From Bicyclus anynana (Eukaryota > Arthropoda > Insecta > Lepidoptera > Nymphalidae): a stretch of 64,000 nt of DNA. Below the pieces are notes generated by a model, which worked only from the letters and a program-made list of their open reading frames with translations, made no database searches and was not told the origin of the DNA. The translations under genes were made by a program, and so were the position numbers. The stretch covers positions 372,001 to 436,000 of the forward strand of contig NC_069106.1 in the NCBI RefSeq assembly GCF_947172395.1, given 5' to 3'. Positions within the stretch are counted from its first letter, which is position 1; every line of letters starts with the position of its first letter. Positions 33,356-42,836 of the stretch are shown here, piece by piece.

Positions 33356-33687
33356 TTACGAATTTAGAATTCGGACATAAATTCATTACAATCTGTCTAT
33401 TTCTAAGGCCTACTACAAGGTCAGGCCTTATAGGAGAGGGGGTATGGGGTTTTAGGGTTATATTTGTTATATTAACAGTCACTTGGTAATGACCGAGGCT
33501 TATCATGCTCTCTAAGGCACGGGGTGTGACACCACCAACTTCCCAATTGAGGCAGAGAATTTTTACTGATTTTTTTAGGACATAATCCTCAGTAGGTTTT
33601 CTATGACCCGACCGAACAGTATTCGAACCTAGAACATAAATCTGAAGCTATATTTCAAAAATCAAAACACTCTTTTTGTAAAATATG

Positions 33688-33951
33688 TCATCATCATCAT
33701 TAGCAACCCATATTTTGCTCACTGTTGAACACAAGTCTCCTCTCAGAATGAGAGGGGCTAGGCCAATAGTCCACAACGCTGGTTCAATGCGGATTGACAG
33801 ACTAGAGAATTAAGAAAATTTTCAAGTATACAGGTTTCTTTACGATGTTTTCCTTCACCGTTTGAGACACATGATTCTTAAAATGGACATAAGTAGCTGA
33901 AAAGTTGGAGGTGCATGCATCGGGCCGGATTCGAACATACGCCCTCCGAAT
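33688..33951 (-). mobile_element. SINE family B, decayed
   Basis: tcctctcagaatgagagggg and tgaaaagttggaggtgcatg are clear. The head is cut within the B-box region (ggattcgaacatacgcc). Confidence 0.7.
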
Positions 33952-34325
33952 CTTTTTTATAGCTTTTAAAATATATAAAATATGTAATATGTAATTCCTA
34001 ATAATTATTTAGTTAAAAGCGTTGGGTGGCTTATTAAAAGACGGTCTTTAGAACAATAAAGTGAGGGTAAAGAGGGGGGATAATGGACAGAAGTAGGTTA
34101 CCCTTCTACTTACCCGGCATGCCGCCGGATGACGGCAATTTCGCTCGAATAGTTCATTGATTTTTATGAAGTCTCTAAGTGCTTTAATAGATGTGACGGC
34201 ACGCTTTCTAAATTTTCAAATCCTTTTGAAAATGACGCAAGAAAATAATAAATGTGATGATTGTTCCTTCCTACCATTTATGAACTTGTAAAAACCCGCG
34301 ACTTTGCCGCGAGTAAAATAAACAA

Positions 34326-34600
34326 AAGTTAGCCCTGGACTACAATCTCACCTGATGGTAAGTGATGATGCAATATAAGATGGAAGCGGGCTAACTTGTT
34401 ACGAGTAGGATGAAAATCCACACCCCTTTTAGTTTCTACACGACATTGTACGCTAAAACGCTTGGCGGTACGTCTTTGCCGTAGGGTGGTAACTAGCCAG
34501 ACCTGGACCAATTAACAAACCCTCAATCGGCCCTGCCGGGGATCGAACCTAAGATTTCCATCTTGTAAATCGACTGCGCGTAACACTGCGCCACGGAGGC
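34326..34600 (-). mobile_element. SINE family A inside the TIR element
   Basis: Tail gttagccctggactacaatc, body, and head GGCCTCCGTGGCGCAGTG on -. Small internal deletions relative to 32437-32761. Confidence 0.8.
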
Positions 34601-34754
34601 CTTAAAAAGAGGCTATTTATAGTCGATTGTTTACTATTAGCAGGAAATTATCAGATGGGCCATCTACTTGTTCTATAAAGTAATAACTACGGAATATACG
34701 TGAGCCTGGTAGTTGTAAGATATTTCTATTTTTTTTAATCGACTTTAAAAAACA

Positions 34755-34805
34755 GACAGGTGAGACTTACCATCAGGTGAGATTGTAGTCAACTTTTAAA
34801 GAATA
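34755..34805 (+). mobile_element. SINE family A, tail only
   Basis: ttaccatcaggtgagattgt, agtcaac and poly-A match the family-A 3' end. Confidence 0.6.
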
Positions 34806-35329
34806 AAAAAATAAAAATATATAGACAGATGTACAAACAAACGAACAAAAAGACAGACAAACATCAAATTAATCCAATAAGGTATCCTTTTGTGGTACGA
34901 AACTGTAAAATATATTATTAAATATCAAATTCCTAAGAATTGAACCTAGGAAATTCCACGCTCAGAGCTGATAGGTATCCAAGCTTACGGCAAGGCATTC
35001 CTTTAAAATCGAAGGGTAACTCACGCCCCACTTTATTGTTCTAAAGATCGTTGGAGGCGGTCGGCGCAGAATGTCGGAAGAATTCCCCTCTCTTAATATG
35101 CGGTGGCGGGCCACGACAAATATTGGAGGCAAGATCAAAATGCGGGGAATTTCTTGCGCTTTTAAGGGTGTAGGGGGAGGGGGTGGGAGGATCGTACGTG
35201 CGATGCGTATCGATAACTCTTTCCTCGGAATAATTTACGTGTCAAAAGCCTTTTGTATGGCGAATGATGTACGAGTATTTTAATTGTTGTGCTCTTAATT
35301 ATTTTTTTGTTTTACTTCCATATTTATCA

Positions 35330-35490
35330 ACTAGGTGTCCCCCGGTTTTACTTGCACAATTGCCGTTACCGTAAGACTACGGAGATAAAATATAATCTAT
35401 GACACTCTCAAATAAGGTGACTTTATAGTGGTAAAAATATTTTCAAATAACCAACAGGACATTTTAAATATTACTACAAATATGTAACTC
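35330..35490 (-). mobile_element. Decayed Helitron-like element
   Basis: ctaggtgtcccccggtttta, gactacggagataaaatata and ctttatagtggtaaaaat match the family at 31545-31730. The TC end is unclear. Confidence 0.5.
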
Positions 35491-35545
35491 GTATAAGCAT
35501 ATATGTACAGTGTACAACGTCCATTTATATTAAATCAATAGACAC

Positions 35546-35730
35546 TAATGTTATAAAGAGATAAAGTTTGTGGTTTTGTAGGAGGTAATCTCTAGATATA
35601 CTGAGCCGTTTTTGAAAATTATTTTACTACTAGAAAGCCACGGTATATATGAGTGACACGGGCTACATTTTATCTCCGTACTCTCACTGGATCAGGAACT
35701 ACGTGGGTAAAACCGCTGAGCGTCGGCTAG
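35546..35730 (+). mobile_element. Helitron-like element, opposite orientation to its neighbour
   Basis: Begins near atgttataaagagataaag and ends gcgtcggctag before a T run. It faces 35330-35490, so the two form an inverted pair about 60 bp apart. Confidence 0.55.
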
Positions 35731-35908
35731 TTTTTTTTTTATAAAGATAACAAGTATGTGACGAATATTCTCCTTCGCTTATAAAAGGGTGAAAAGCCCA
35801 AGTCAGTGGGTATGACAATAGTCCAATGTGTCGACTTCTGGATCTATCAGAACTTAGTCCAGTGTCTTAACCGTTGTGCTATTAGGGCGCTGTATATTAT
35901 GTTGTAGT

Positions 35909-35924
35909 CCGCTAGGGGGCGTGC
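35909..35924 (+). promoter_or_regulatory. CTCF-like motif
   Basis: CCGCTAGGGGGCGTGC matches the CTCF core at 12 of 14 positions by eye. It is not within a recognised repeat. Confidence 0.35.
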
Positions 35925-36121
35925 AGTCACGTCGTGAAGGAACTATGTGCAGGCTTATGAGCTTCGTAATCGCTATCCAATAAAGGCTTCACCTTACATG
36001 GTCGTTAGTAGAGGATGTACCAACATGGCTTAGGTATAGATAATATTATAATCTTAACTGAATCTATATCTTAACTATGAAACAATCTCGCTTCTCACTA
36101 ACTGTCTAGGAGTATATTACA

Positions 36122-36312
36122 CTAGCTGACGCCGCGCGGTTTTACCCGCGTGGTTTCTGTTTCCGTAGGAATACGGGGATAAAATATAGCCTCTAGCCTT
36201 CCTCGATAAATGGGCTATCTAACACTAAAATAATTTTTCAAATCGGATCAGTAGTTCCTGAGGTTAGCGCGTTCAAACAAACAAACAAACTTCAGCTTTA
36301 TAATATTCGTCG
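36122..36312 (-). mobile_element. Helitron-like element
   Basis: CTAG end with hairpin (gccgcgcggttttacccgcg), cctcgataaatgggctatct, ttttcaaatcggatcagtag and ttataatatt. The last bases of the TC end are altered. Confidence 0.7.
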
Positions 36313-36809
36313 TCATTTACAAAGACCGTATCTCCGATAAATATGGCCATCGAGACAAACAAACAATATCTGTGTGGCAATATTTAATAACACAATACGA
36401 CATCAAAGATTACAACCATGTGTGTTGTGTGGGACGGCCGCAAAGTTCGGGAGCCAACACAACACACACAACACAACACAACACAAACTAAATTGAATTA
36501 CAGCAAAGTGTCGGACGCAGCGCCTCCCGACCGCCGTTATTAATGAGCCGCGAGCTAACTTGTGACGTTCCTTTTGTACGATTATTTACTTCGAAAACAA
36601 TTGTTTTTAGGGATCCGTACATTAAAAGGAAAAACGGGTCTATCTGTCTTCTAATAATCTTTATCTCTGTGGTGAAGGTGAAATGAAAGATCATCGAAAG
36701 AATTATTGGGGAGAAATTTAAAACTATATACTCAAATCTACAGTCCCTTAATATATTTACGCATTACTGTTTAATAGGGTCTTGAAAGACAAACAGATAA
36801 TTTTTTTTT

Positions 36810-37136
36810 TTATTCTATACAAGTTAGCCCTTGACTACAATCTCACCTGATGGTAAGTGATGATGCAGTCTAAGATGGAAGTGGGCTAACTTGCTAGGAG
36901 GAAGATGAAAATCCAAACTCCTTTCGGTTTCTACACGACATCCACCGGAACGCTAAATCGCTTGGCGGTACGTCTTTGTCGGTAGGGTGGTACGGTCAAC
37001 TAGCCACGGCCAAAGCCTCCCACCAGCCAGACCCTTTACAAATTAAGAAAATCTCAATCTGCCCAGCCGGGGATCGAACCCAGGACCTCCGTCTTGTTAA
37101 TTCACCGCGCATAACACTGCGCCACGGAGGCCGTCA
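36810..37136 (-). mobile_element. SINE family A, full length
   Basis: Tail (caagttagcccttgactaca) to head (GGCCTCCGTGGCGCAGTG on -), B box GGTTCGATCCCC. Closely similar to 32437-32761. Confidence 0.85.
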
Positions 37137-37319
37137 ACACAGACAGACTGACGCTAAAGTGATCTATAAAAGGGTTCAGTTTTTTTGAGGCACAGAAATC
37201 TATAAAGCTATTTGCCTACCTTCAACTATGACAATGGACACGAATACTCTAGAACATAGAACGTGAGCGTTCCAATAACGGCTCTAACGACTATAACGAG
37301 GCGATGCGGGCGACGTGTG

Positions 37320-37333
37320 GTTGCCATGGCGAC
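37320..37333 (+). promoter_or_regulatory. RFX X-box-like motif in CpG-rich DNA
   Basis: GTTGCCATGGCGAC differs by one base from the palindromic X-box consensus. It sits in a CpG-rich stretch (about 37295-37385) just before the transposon nest. Confidence 0.35.
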
Positions 37334-37474
37334 GACAACGCGCCGTTAATGTGCCAACGATCGCATCTGATCGACAACGACGCCATTTTCTTTTATTTCC
37401 ACGTACAGACAAATGGAGGCTTTCATTTGAATCGCATGACATTTTATTTTATTTATTTCATAGTAATAATAGAC

Positions 37475-37610
37475 TGCCTTGCGGTATAGTGGTTAGCCTA
37501 TGTGGCTTCTCATTACGAGATTCTGGGTTCGGGTCCAGGCTATGAAATACTGAGCCTTTCGTTCTTTCTACAATTTTTTAGCTCGGAGTTGAAAAGTTTA
37601 TGATCAGTAT
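37475..37610 (+). mobile_element. tRNA-headed SINE-like sequence, family D
   Basis: cttgcggtatagtggttagc (A-box like) and gattctgggttcgggtccag (B-box like), about 35 bp apart as in a tRNA. It is followed by a short body. Single copy here; not foldable as a canonical tRNA. Confidence 0.5.
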
Positions 37611-37654
37611 CAGTATCACCTGAAATTAATAGGTCAGTTCTGGGATGCAACCCG

Positions 37655-38343
37655 GTGAGCGACAGAATAATAACTTTGAGGGTAAATACAAGACCGTGTC
37701 GCGTCAACCTTGTAGTTGTGTATGCACCGACATCAGCATCGGCAGAGGCGGAGATTGAGGCATTCTACGCTCAGCTAGACGATACCTTTAATAAACTGCC
37801 ATCCAGAGACATTACACTTGTAATTGGGGACCTTAATGCAAAGGTTGGAGACACTGCAAGTGATGAACATCTCAGAGAAGTGGTGGGAAGATACGGACTT
37901 GGTCAAAAAAATGAAAGGGGCGAAATGTGGCTGCAGTTCTGCACTGAGAATTCTCTTACAATCATGAACACTTGCTTTAAACATCATCCGAGAAGACTTT
38001 ACACATGGGTAATGCCAGGAGATAGAGCACGCAATCAAATAGACTACATCGCTATTGCTAAAAGATGGAGATCATGTGTAAGTAATACAAAAACCTATCC
38101 TGGAGCTGATTGTGGGAGTGATCACAAATTGTTGGTGGCAGATGTAGCGTTGAAATTAAAGAAGTGCTCGCGAATAGTCTGGAAACCACGAAAAAGACTT
38201 GACCGAAACCAACTAGCAGTATTTAACCAATGCATGGATGAGAAAGTATCGAACCTGAACATAGACTGCAATATTGATGTGGACCTCAACTGGGACACAA
38301 TAAAGGAAGCCATAAACACAGCTCGAAAAGATAGCCAAGAGTT
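37655..38343 (+). pseudogene. LINE endonuclease domain (5' part of ORF)
   Basis: Encodes the C-terminal two thirds of an apurinic-like endonuclease, which nicks the target DNA to prime LINE reverse transcription. Visible are VVYAPTSA, the GDLNAKVG strand-loop, TWVMPGDRARNQIDYIAI and the catalytic GSDHKLLVADV (SDH motif). The frame is already open upstream of 37655 but runs into unrelated sequence, and the catalytic Asn/Glu N-terminal part is missing. Translation beyond 38343 reads into the Copia LTR and stops at 38371. Confidence 0.8.
38339..38343. repeat. Target site duplication GAGTT, left copy
   Basis: Five bases directly before the left LTR, repeated at 42832-42836 directly after the right LTR. 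Five-base duplications are usual for Ty1/copia integrases. Confidence 0.9.
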
Positions 38344-38621
38344 TATTGGTTTGTGGGTTTTATACTATTAAAACAACTCGATGGATATAACTGATCACTA
38401 TATATTTATCCAAAATATTATTATTTAGCAAGGTAGGCAATACGTCCGTCCACTAGCACGGTGTGACAAGAAGTGAGGAACATTACGAAAACATTTAAAT
38501 ACATTCTGTTTGGAATGAACGATGATGGCGCTGGCGTATTATTTTATACAATCAAATATCTTCTTAATTATATTTATAAATCAAGATTAGTTTTTGTATT
38601 TATTTGTAAAATAAACCAACA
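38344..38621 (-). repeat. Copia 3' LTR
   Basis: 278 bp, TGTTGG...CCAATA on the element strand. No difference from 42554-42831 was found when compared line by line. Confidence 0.92.
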
Positions 38622-38642
38622 CGCCCCCTCAAAAATTAATCG
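38622..38642 (-). other. Copia polypurine tract region
   Basis: On the - strand, TTTTTGAGGGGGCG abuts the 3' LTR. It is the expected primer for plus-strand DNA synthesis. Confidence 0.75.
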
Positions 38643-38835
38643 ACTTTATACAAATCAACTTTAAACAGAACATATGTACCTCCTTGCTTTATAACTGGGA
38701 GTTACATTATAATGGCCCAACATTTGTTGCACAGGACTAGGAAAACCCAGTAAAACCTAATCAGACCATTTCATTTACTTAATTATTGTAAACTAATTAT
38801 AATATAATATAAATCAACATTATCTTAAAATAATT

Positions 38836-41670
38836 TTATTCTACACCCATTTTGTTTCTCATTGCCTGAAAAGTGATGGCAGGTAATGGCTTGGTCAAGG
38901 CGTCCGCCAGCTGCTGACCTGTGGGAATGTAATTTAATTTAATTACATTTTTCTCGATTTGTTCCCTTGAAAAATGATATTTAATATCAATATGTTTTGT
39001 ACGCTTATGATTAGTTGGATTATTTGCGATACTTATACAGCCATTATTATCTTCATAAATAATAATTGGGTTTACAATTTTAATATTTATACTAGCTGCT
39101 AACGATTTAAGCCATAAAGCCTCCCTAACAGCTTCAAATAATGCCATATATTCGGCTTCTGTAGATGACGCCGCTACTGACATTTGTTTCTTGGTACTCC
39201 AAGTAGTAGTACATTGCTCAAAGAGCTTAAATAAATAACCGGTTGTACTTTTCCTATCTTTCGTATCATTACCACCCCAATCTGAATCTACATAGCCACA
39301 AAGAATGTTATTATAATTACACCTTTTGTATGTTAACTTTAAATCAGCTGTTCCTTTTAAATATCTTAGTACTCGTTTCAGACATTGCCAGAGTTCTTTA
39401 TTATTTTTATTTGTATACCTACTCAGTATATTTATACTAGAACTTAAGTCTGGCCGAGTACATATCATGACATACATTAGACAACCTATAACATTTCGGC
39501 ATGGTGCATTATATTTCTCATCAGAATTTAATGCTTCATAATTCAGTTTACTTTCCAAGGGAGTGTGTACAGGCTTACATTTGTGCATATTAAACTTATT
39601 TAGAATAGTTTTTATGTACGCACTTTGATCTAATGTGATTTTATCACTATACCTGCTAACTTTTATACCTAGAAATAGTTTTATATCTTTTAAATCAGAC
39701 ATTTCAAATTTACTCATTAAATACTTTTTAAAATTGTTCATTATGTCGATATCAGCGCATGCAATCACCAAATCATCTACATATAATACTACATATATAT
39801 TTTTGGTTATATCTCCTTTGTTTAAAATGTAAATACACCTATCGACTGATGAATTTTGAAAACCTTCTTTTATTAATGCTGCCTCGAATACTTCAAACCA
39901 ACATCGTGCAGCCTGTTTTAGCCCATATATAGATTTATTTAATTTACAGACGTAATTATTTTTATTTAATATACCCTCAGGAACTATCATGTAAATTTCT
40001 TCCTTTAGTTCCCCATTCAAAAAGGCTGTTTTAACGTCCATATGATGAACCAATAAATTAAATTGATTGGCAAAACTAATTATAAATCTGAAACTAGCTA
40101 TTCTCGCAACTGGTGCAAAAGTTTCATTATAGTCTGTTAAATAATTTCGACTAAAACCTCTAGCAACCAGACGGGCCTTGTATCTTAAAGGTTTTCCAAA
40201 TTCATCCTGTTTTATTGTGAAAATCCATTTACAGTCGACAATATTTTTACCTTCCGGCCTAGGTATTAAATCCCATGTATTATTTTTCAAAAGAGAATCT
40301 AATTCAATTTTAATTGCGCTTTCCCACTGAGATCTATCTTCACGAGTTTTAATCTCGTTATATGAACTTGGTATTTTATACAAAATTGAATAAGCACACA
40401 TTAAATAATCATCGTGTTCCTCAGAGTAAGAAATAGGGGGAATATGTTTTAATCTTTCACTTCTCCTGAGTTCACAATTATCTGTGTTTTCATTATCATT
40501 CGATAAAGAAGTATTTTCAGAACTACTCACTGCTTGCTCAGATTCATTATTATTTTCATGGATTAATTTGCGAATTTTATTGGGACACATGTGTTCATCA
40601 GATTTCGATATATCTGATTTATTATGGTCGGAGTTTCGAGACTTAACTGATTTTATAATATCGCTTGTATCAGTTTTATTTTGAGAATTTTTAACATTCC
40701 CTTCAGATCTAAGCACAGGCCTAGACTGTAAAAAATTAGTTTCGTCAACTATGACGTCTCTAACCACCACATGTTTTTCGCATTCTGGGTTCCAAACTTT
40801 ATAACCATTTGGTTCATAACCCACAAGAATACCTTTCCATGATTTATCATCAAATTTCGTTTTACCGGTTTTATTATGAACATAAACCGTTGAGCCAAAA
40901 ACTTTTAAATATTTTATTTGCGGTTTCTTAGCATGCCACATTTCGAATGGTGTTTTTGAACTGCTTAAAGCTTTTGTCGGGGTTAAATTGATTAAATAAA
41001 CTGCAGTTAAAACTGCATCACCCCAAAATACTTTATCTAATTTAGCACCGTTTATCATAGAACGAGCTTTTTCGGTGATGGTTCTGACCATACGTTCAGA
41101 AACGCCATTCAATTGTGGAGTTCTAGGTACTGTCAAATGGTAGGTTATACCTTTTTCAACGCAATAAGTTTTCATTTCGGTAGATAAGTACTCTCCACCA
41201 TTATCACAATATAAATTGACTAATTTTAAATTAAACTTAGCCTCGCTTTTTGCAACAAAATCTTTAAAAGCAGTGAATACCTCTGATTTATACGTTAATA
41301 TATATGTTACACAGTAATGTGTGTATTGATCAACAAAAAGCACAAAATAATTTTTGTTATCAATAGTTGTAGGAGTTATAGGTCCACATACATCACTATG
41401 CACAATAAATAGTGGTCGCGTTATGTGACTTTTATTTTTGATCTCATTGAACGGTAACCGACTCTGTTTACCATTTATACAAGCTTCGCATAACTCATCA
41501 TTAGGTATGATGTTATTAATTTGATTTAAATCGTCAACCATATTGAGATTTTTAATTTGTAAGAATTTGGTTTTACTAATATGACCAAATCGTTCATGCC
41601 ATAGCTTGTAACTATTTTTATCACTAGTGCATACTTGGGAAACAGATCGGTTCCTGTTTGGACAAACCAT
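38836..41670 (-). CDS. Copia pol: integrase, reverse transcriptase, RNase H
   Basis: An uninterrupted 944-codon frame. From the N-terminus: integrase zinc finger (LWHERFGH near residue 23, then CEACINGK near 61); integrase core with D93 (HSDVCGP), D156 (YCDNGGE) and E192 (NGVSERM), spacing D-35-E; linker rich in Ser/Asn/Lys (about 320-400); reverse transcriptase (WIFTIKQDE, HHMDVKTAFLNG, GLKQAARCWFE, YVDD at about 630-633); RNase H (GYVDSDWGG near 792, SSTEAEYMAL near 836, EDNNGCISIANNP near 873, HIDIKYHF near 893). All expected catalytic residues are present. In copia the product is part of one Gag-Pol polyprotein. Here the frame opens after a frameshift, so the first codons (41670 onwards) are probably not a natural start. 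Confidence 0.93.
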   Translation of the reverse strand: MVCPNRNRSVSQVCTSDKNSYKLWHERFGHISKTKFLQIKNLNMVDDLNQINNIIPNDELCEACINGKQSRLPFNEIKNKSHITRPLFIVHSDVCGPITPTTIDNKNYFVLFVDQYTHYCVTYILTYKSEVFTAFKDFVAKSEAKFNLKLVNLYCDNGGEYLSTEMKTYCVEKGITYHLTVPRTPQLNGVSERMVRTITEKARSMINGAKLDKVFWGDAVLTAVYLINLTPTKALSSSKTPFEMWHAKKPQIKYLKVFGSTVYVHNKTGKTKFDDKSWKGILVGYEPNGYKVWNPECEKHVVVRDVIVDETNFLQSRPVLRSEGNVKNSQNKTDTSDIIKSVKSRNSDHNKSDISKSDEHMCPNKIRKLIHENNNESEQAVSSSENTSLSNDNENTDNCELRRSERLKHIPPISYSEEHDDYLMCAYSILYKIPSSYNEIKTREDRSQWESAIKIELDSLLKNNTWDLIPRPEGKNIVDCKWIFTIKQDEFGKPLRYKARLVARGFSRNYLTDYNETFAPVARIASFRFIISFANQFNLLVHHMDVKTAFLNGELKEEIYMIVPEGILNKNNYVCKLNKSIYGLKQAARCWFEVFEAALIKEGFQNSSVDRCIYILNKGDITKNIYVVLYVDDLVIACADIDIMNNFKKYLMSKFEMSDLKDIKLFLGIKVSRYSDKITLDQSAYIKTILNKFNMHKCKPVHTPLESKLNYEALNSDEKYNAPCRNVIGCLMYVMICTRPDLSSSINILSRYTNKNNKELWQCLKRVLRYLKGTADLKLTYKRCNYNNILCGYVDSDWGGNDTKDRKSTTGYLFKLFEQCTTTWSTKKQMSVAASSTEAEYMALFEAVREALWLKSLAASINIKIVNPIIIYEDNNGCISIANNPTNHKRTKHIDIKYHFSREQIEKNVIKLNYIPTGQQLADALTKPLPAITFQAMRNKMGVE

Positions 41671-42090
41671 TCTCGCATAATGGTTGTATTACCATTACGT
41701 ATTTCTGCTCCTTGTTGATTGAAAGTAACCGTCAATCCAGCACGCTGCATTCTCGATACTGATAGTAAATTGTATGGAAAATCAGGACAGAATAGCACCT
41801 CCTCGAGAGTTCCTTGTATGCCCATGTGACTAGTAACCTGTAAGGTTCCTTTTTTAATAGCTGAAATAAATTCACCATTTTTAGCTATATAATTTTTTTT
41901 TTTTAAAGGTGGCTGAAAAAAAACATAATTAGTAAAAAGAATAATATGGTCAGATATCTGGAGCATCCAGTAGAAATATGGTTTTATATCCATAATCATT
42001 GTTATAGTATTCGCCCATCATAAATTCAAAACCAGAATAATCGCTTGATGTAGTAGATAGCTGATTAATTTCCATTTTTCGTTAATGATT
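41640..42090 (-). pseudogene. Copia protease region, frameshifted
   Basis: The protease C-terminal half is clear (NGEFISAIKKGTLQV, EEVLFCPDFPYNLLSVSRMQ). The catalytic D(S/T)G site is destroyed: the frame carrying the preceding segment runs into LLDAPDI and a stop, while the following SDHI segment continues in another frame. A second one-base frame change near 41670 separates protease from integrase. The enzyme would process Gag-Pol in an intact copy; this one is inactive. Confidence 0.8.
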
Positions 42091-42476
42091 ATGTTTCAAA
42101 GTTCGTTCGATGCACATCCGTTAGCAAATTTTCAAACTGATTCAATAGGATGACGTCACTTTACAAAATTCAACGACAGTAACTTTTTCGTAATGCTAAT
42201 TGCGTCGCAATACTTGTTCGTTCGTAAAGTGTATCTAAACTTTTTGAAAAAATCTTCCTTTGCAAAACTCAGGTAGGAGTCGGATAAATATTCAACGATA
42301 ACACTTTTTGCAATTCGATTATTTTTCTCCCACTCACTGCAACGAATTATAGGATCTTCGTCAATCACATTTATAACGTTCAATTCACTCAGCAATGCAC
42401 GTATTCGAAACTTCCACACACTATATTTTTCTCCGTCAAACGGTTTAATATTTCTCTTTGTCTTCAAATTTTCCAT
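42091..42476 (-). pseudogene. Copia gag, N-terminal remnant
   Basis: ATG at 42476, then KRNIKPFDGEKYSVWKFRIR, typical of copia capsid N-termini, continuing about 100 codons to KKLLSLNF. It then shifts frame, reads a short SDVILLNQFENLL segment and stops. The rest of capsid and the CCHC zinc knuckle are absent: only about 0.1 kb separates this remnant from the pre-protease segment where several hundred bases are expected. Confidence 0.8.
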
Positions 42477-42540
42477 CGCAATGACGGTAGATTACCCACT
42501 TGATTTTAAAACTTTTAATTTGATTTTAAACGGCGTACAC

Positions 42541-42553
42541 TGTGCCCATAACC
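42541..42553 (-). other. Copia primer binding site
   Basis: GGTTATGGGCACA directly follows the 5' LTR on the - strand. It matches the internal part of initiator tRNA-Met (half-tRNA primer) used by copia-type elements. Confidence 0.75.
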
Positions 42554-42831
42554 TATTGGTTTGTGGGTTTTATACTATTAAAACAACTCGATGGATATAA
42601 CTGATCACTATATATTTATCCAAAATATTATTATTTAGCAAGGTAGGCAATACGTCCGTCCACTAGCACGGTGTGACAAGAAGTGAGGAACATTACGAAA
42701 ACATTTAAATACATTCTGTTTGGAATGAACGATGATGGCGCTGGCGTATTATTTTATACAATCAAATATCTTCTTAATTATATTTATAAATCAAGATTAG
42801 TTTTTGTATTTATTTGTAAAATAAACCAACA
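42554..42831 (-). repeat. Copia 5' LTR
   Basis: 278 bp, starts TGTTGGTTTATTTTAC on the - strand. No difference found from the 3' LTR. Confidence 0.92.
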
Positions 42832-42836
42832 GAGTT
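42832..42836. repeat. Target site duplication GAGTT, right copy
   Basis: Pairs with 38339-38343. After it the LINE frame resumes. Confidence 0.9.

Larger units (their letters stand above)
32762..33687. other. No gene seen; CTCF-like site and one palindrome
   Basis: AT-rich DNA with no supported exon. Begins with a Helitron TC-end remnant (aactttcgcctttataatat). Confidence 0.35.
34041..35051. mobile_element. Possible 1-kb non-autonomous DNA transposon with TIRs
   Basis: acggtctttagaacaataaa at the left is matched in inverted form at the right end (tttattgttctaaagatcgt), with one mismatch in 20. A second shared block, gttacccttc, lies further in on both sides. No transposase. A family-A SINE sits inside. 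No clear target duplication. Confidence 0.5.
38344..42831 (-). mobile_element. Copia-type LTR retrotransposon, 4488 bp
   Basis: Order on the - strand: 5' LTR (42554-42831), tRNA primer site, gag remnant, broken protease, integrase, reverse transcriptase, RNase H, polypurine tract, 3' LTR (38344-38621). Integrase before RT is the Ty1/copia order, and the protein motifs place it close to Drosophila copia. The two LTRs show no difference by eye, implying very recent integration. Yet gag lacks most of its length and the zinc knuckle, and two or more frameshifts separate gag, protease and pol. This copy therefore cannot make Gag and presumably moved using proteins from a relative. Confidence 0.93.

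Noticed and set aside
38473..38664. 63-codon frame on + at the Copia LTR
   Set aside because: It reads the LTR antisense and stops in the polypurine region.
41526..41999. Separate 157-codon Copia gene
   Set aside because: It is the frameshifted protease region, not an independent gene; its last 45 codons are the pol sequence read out of frame.
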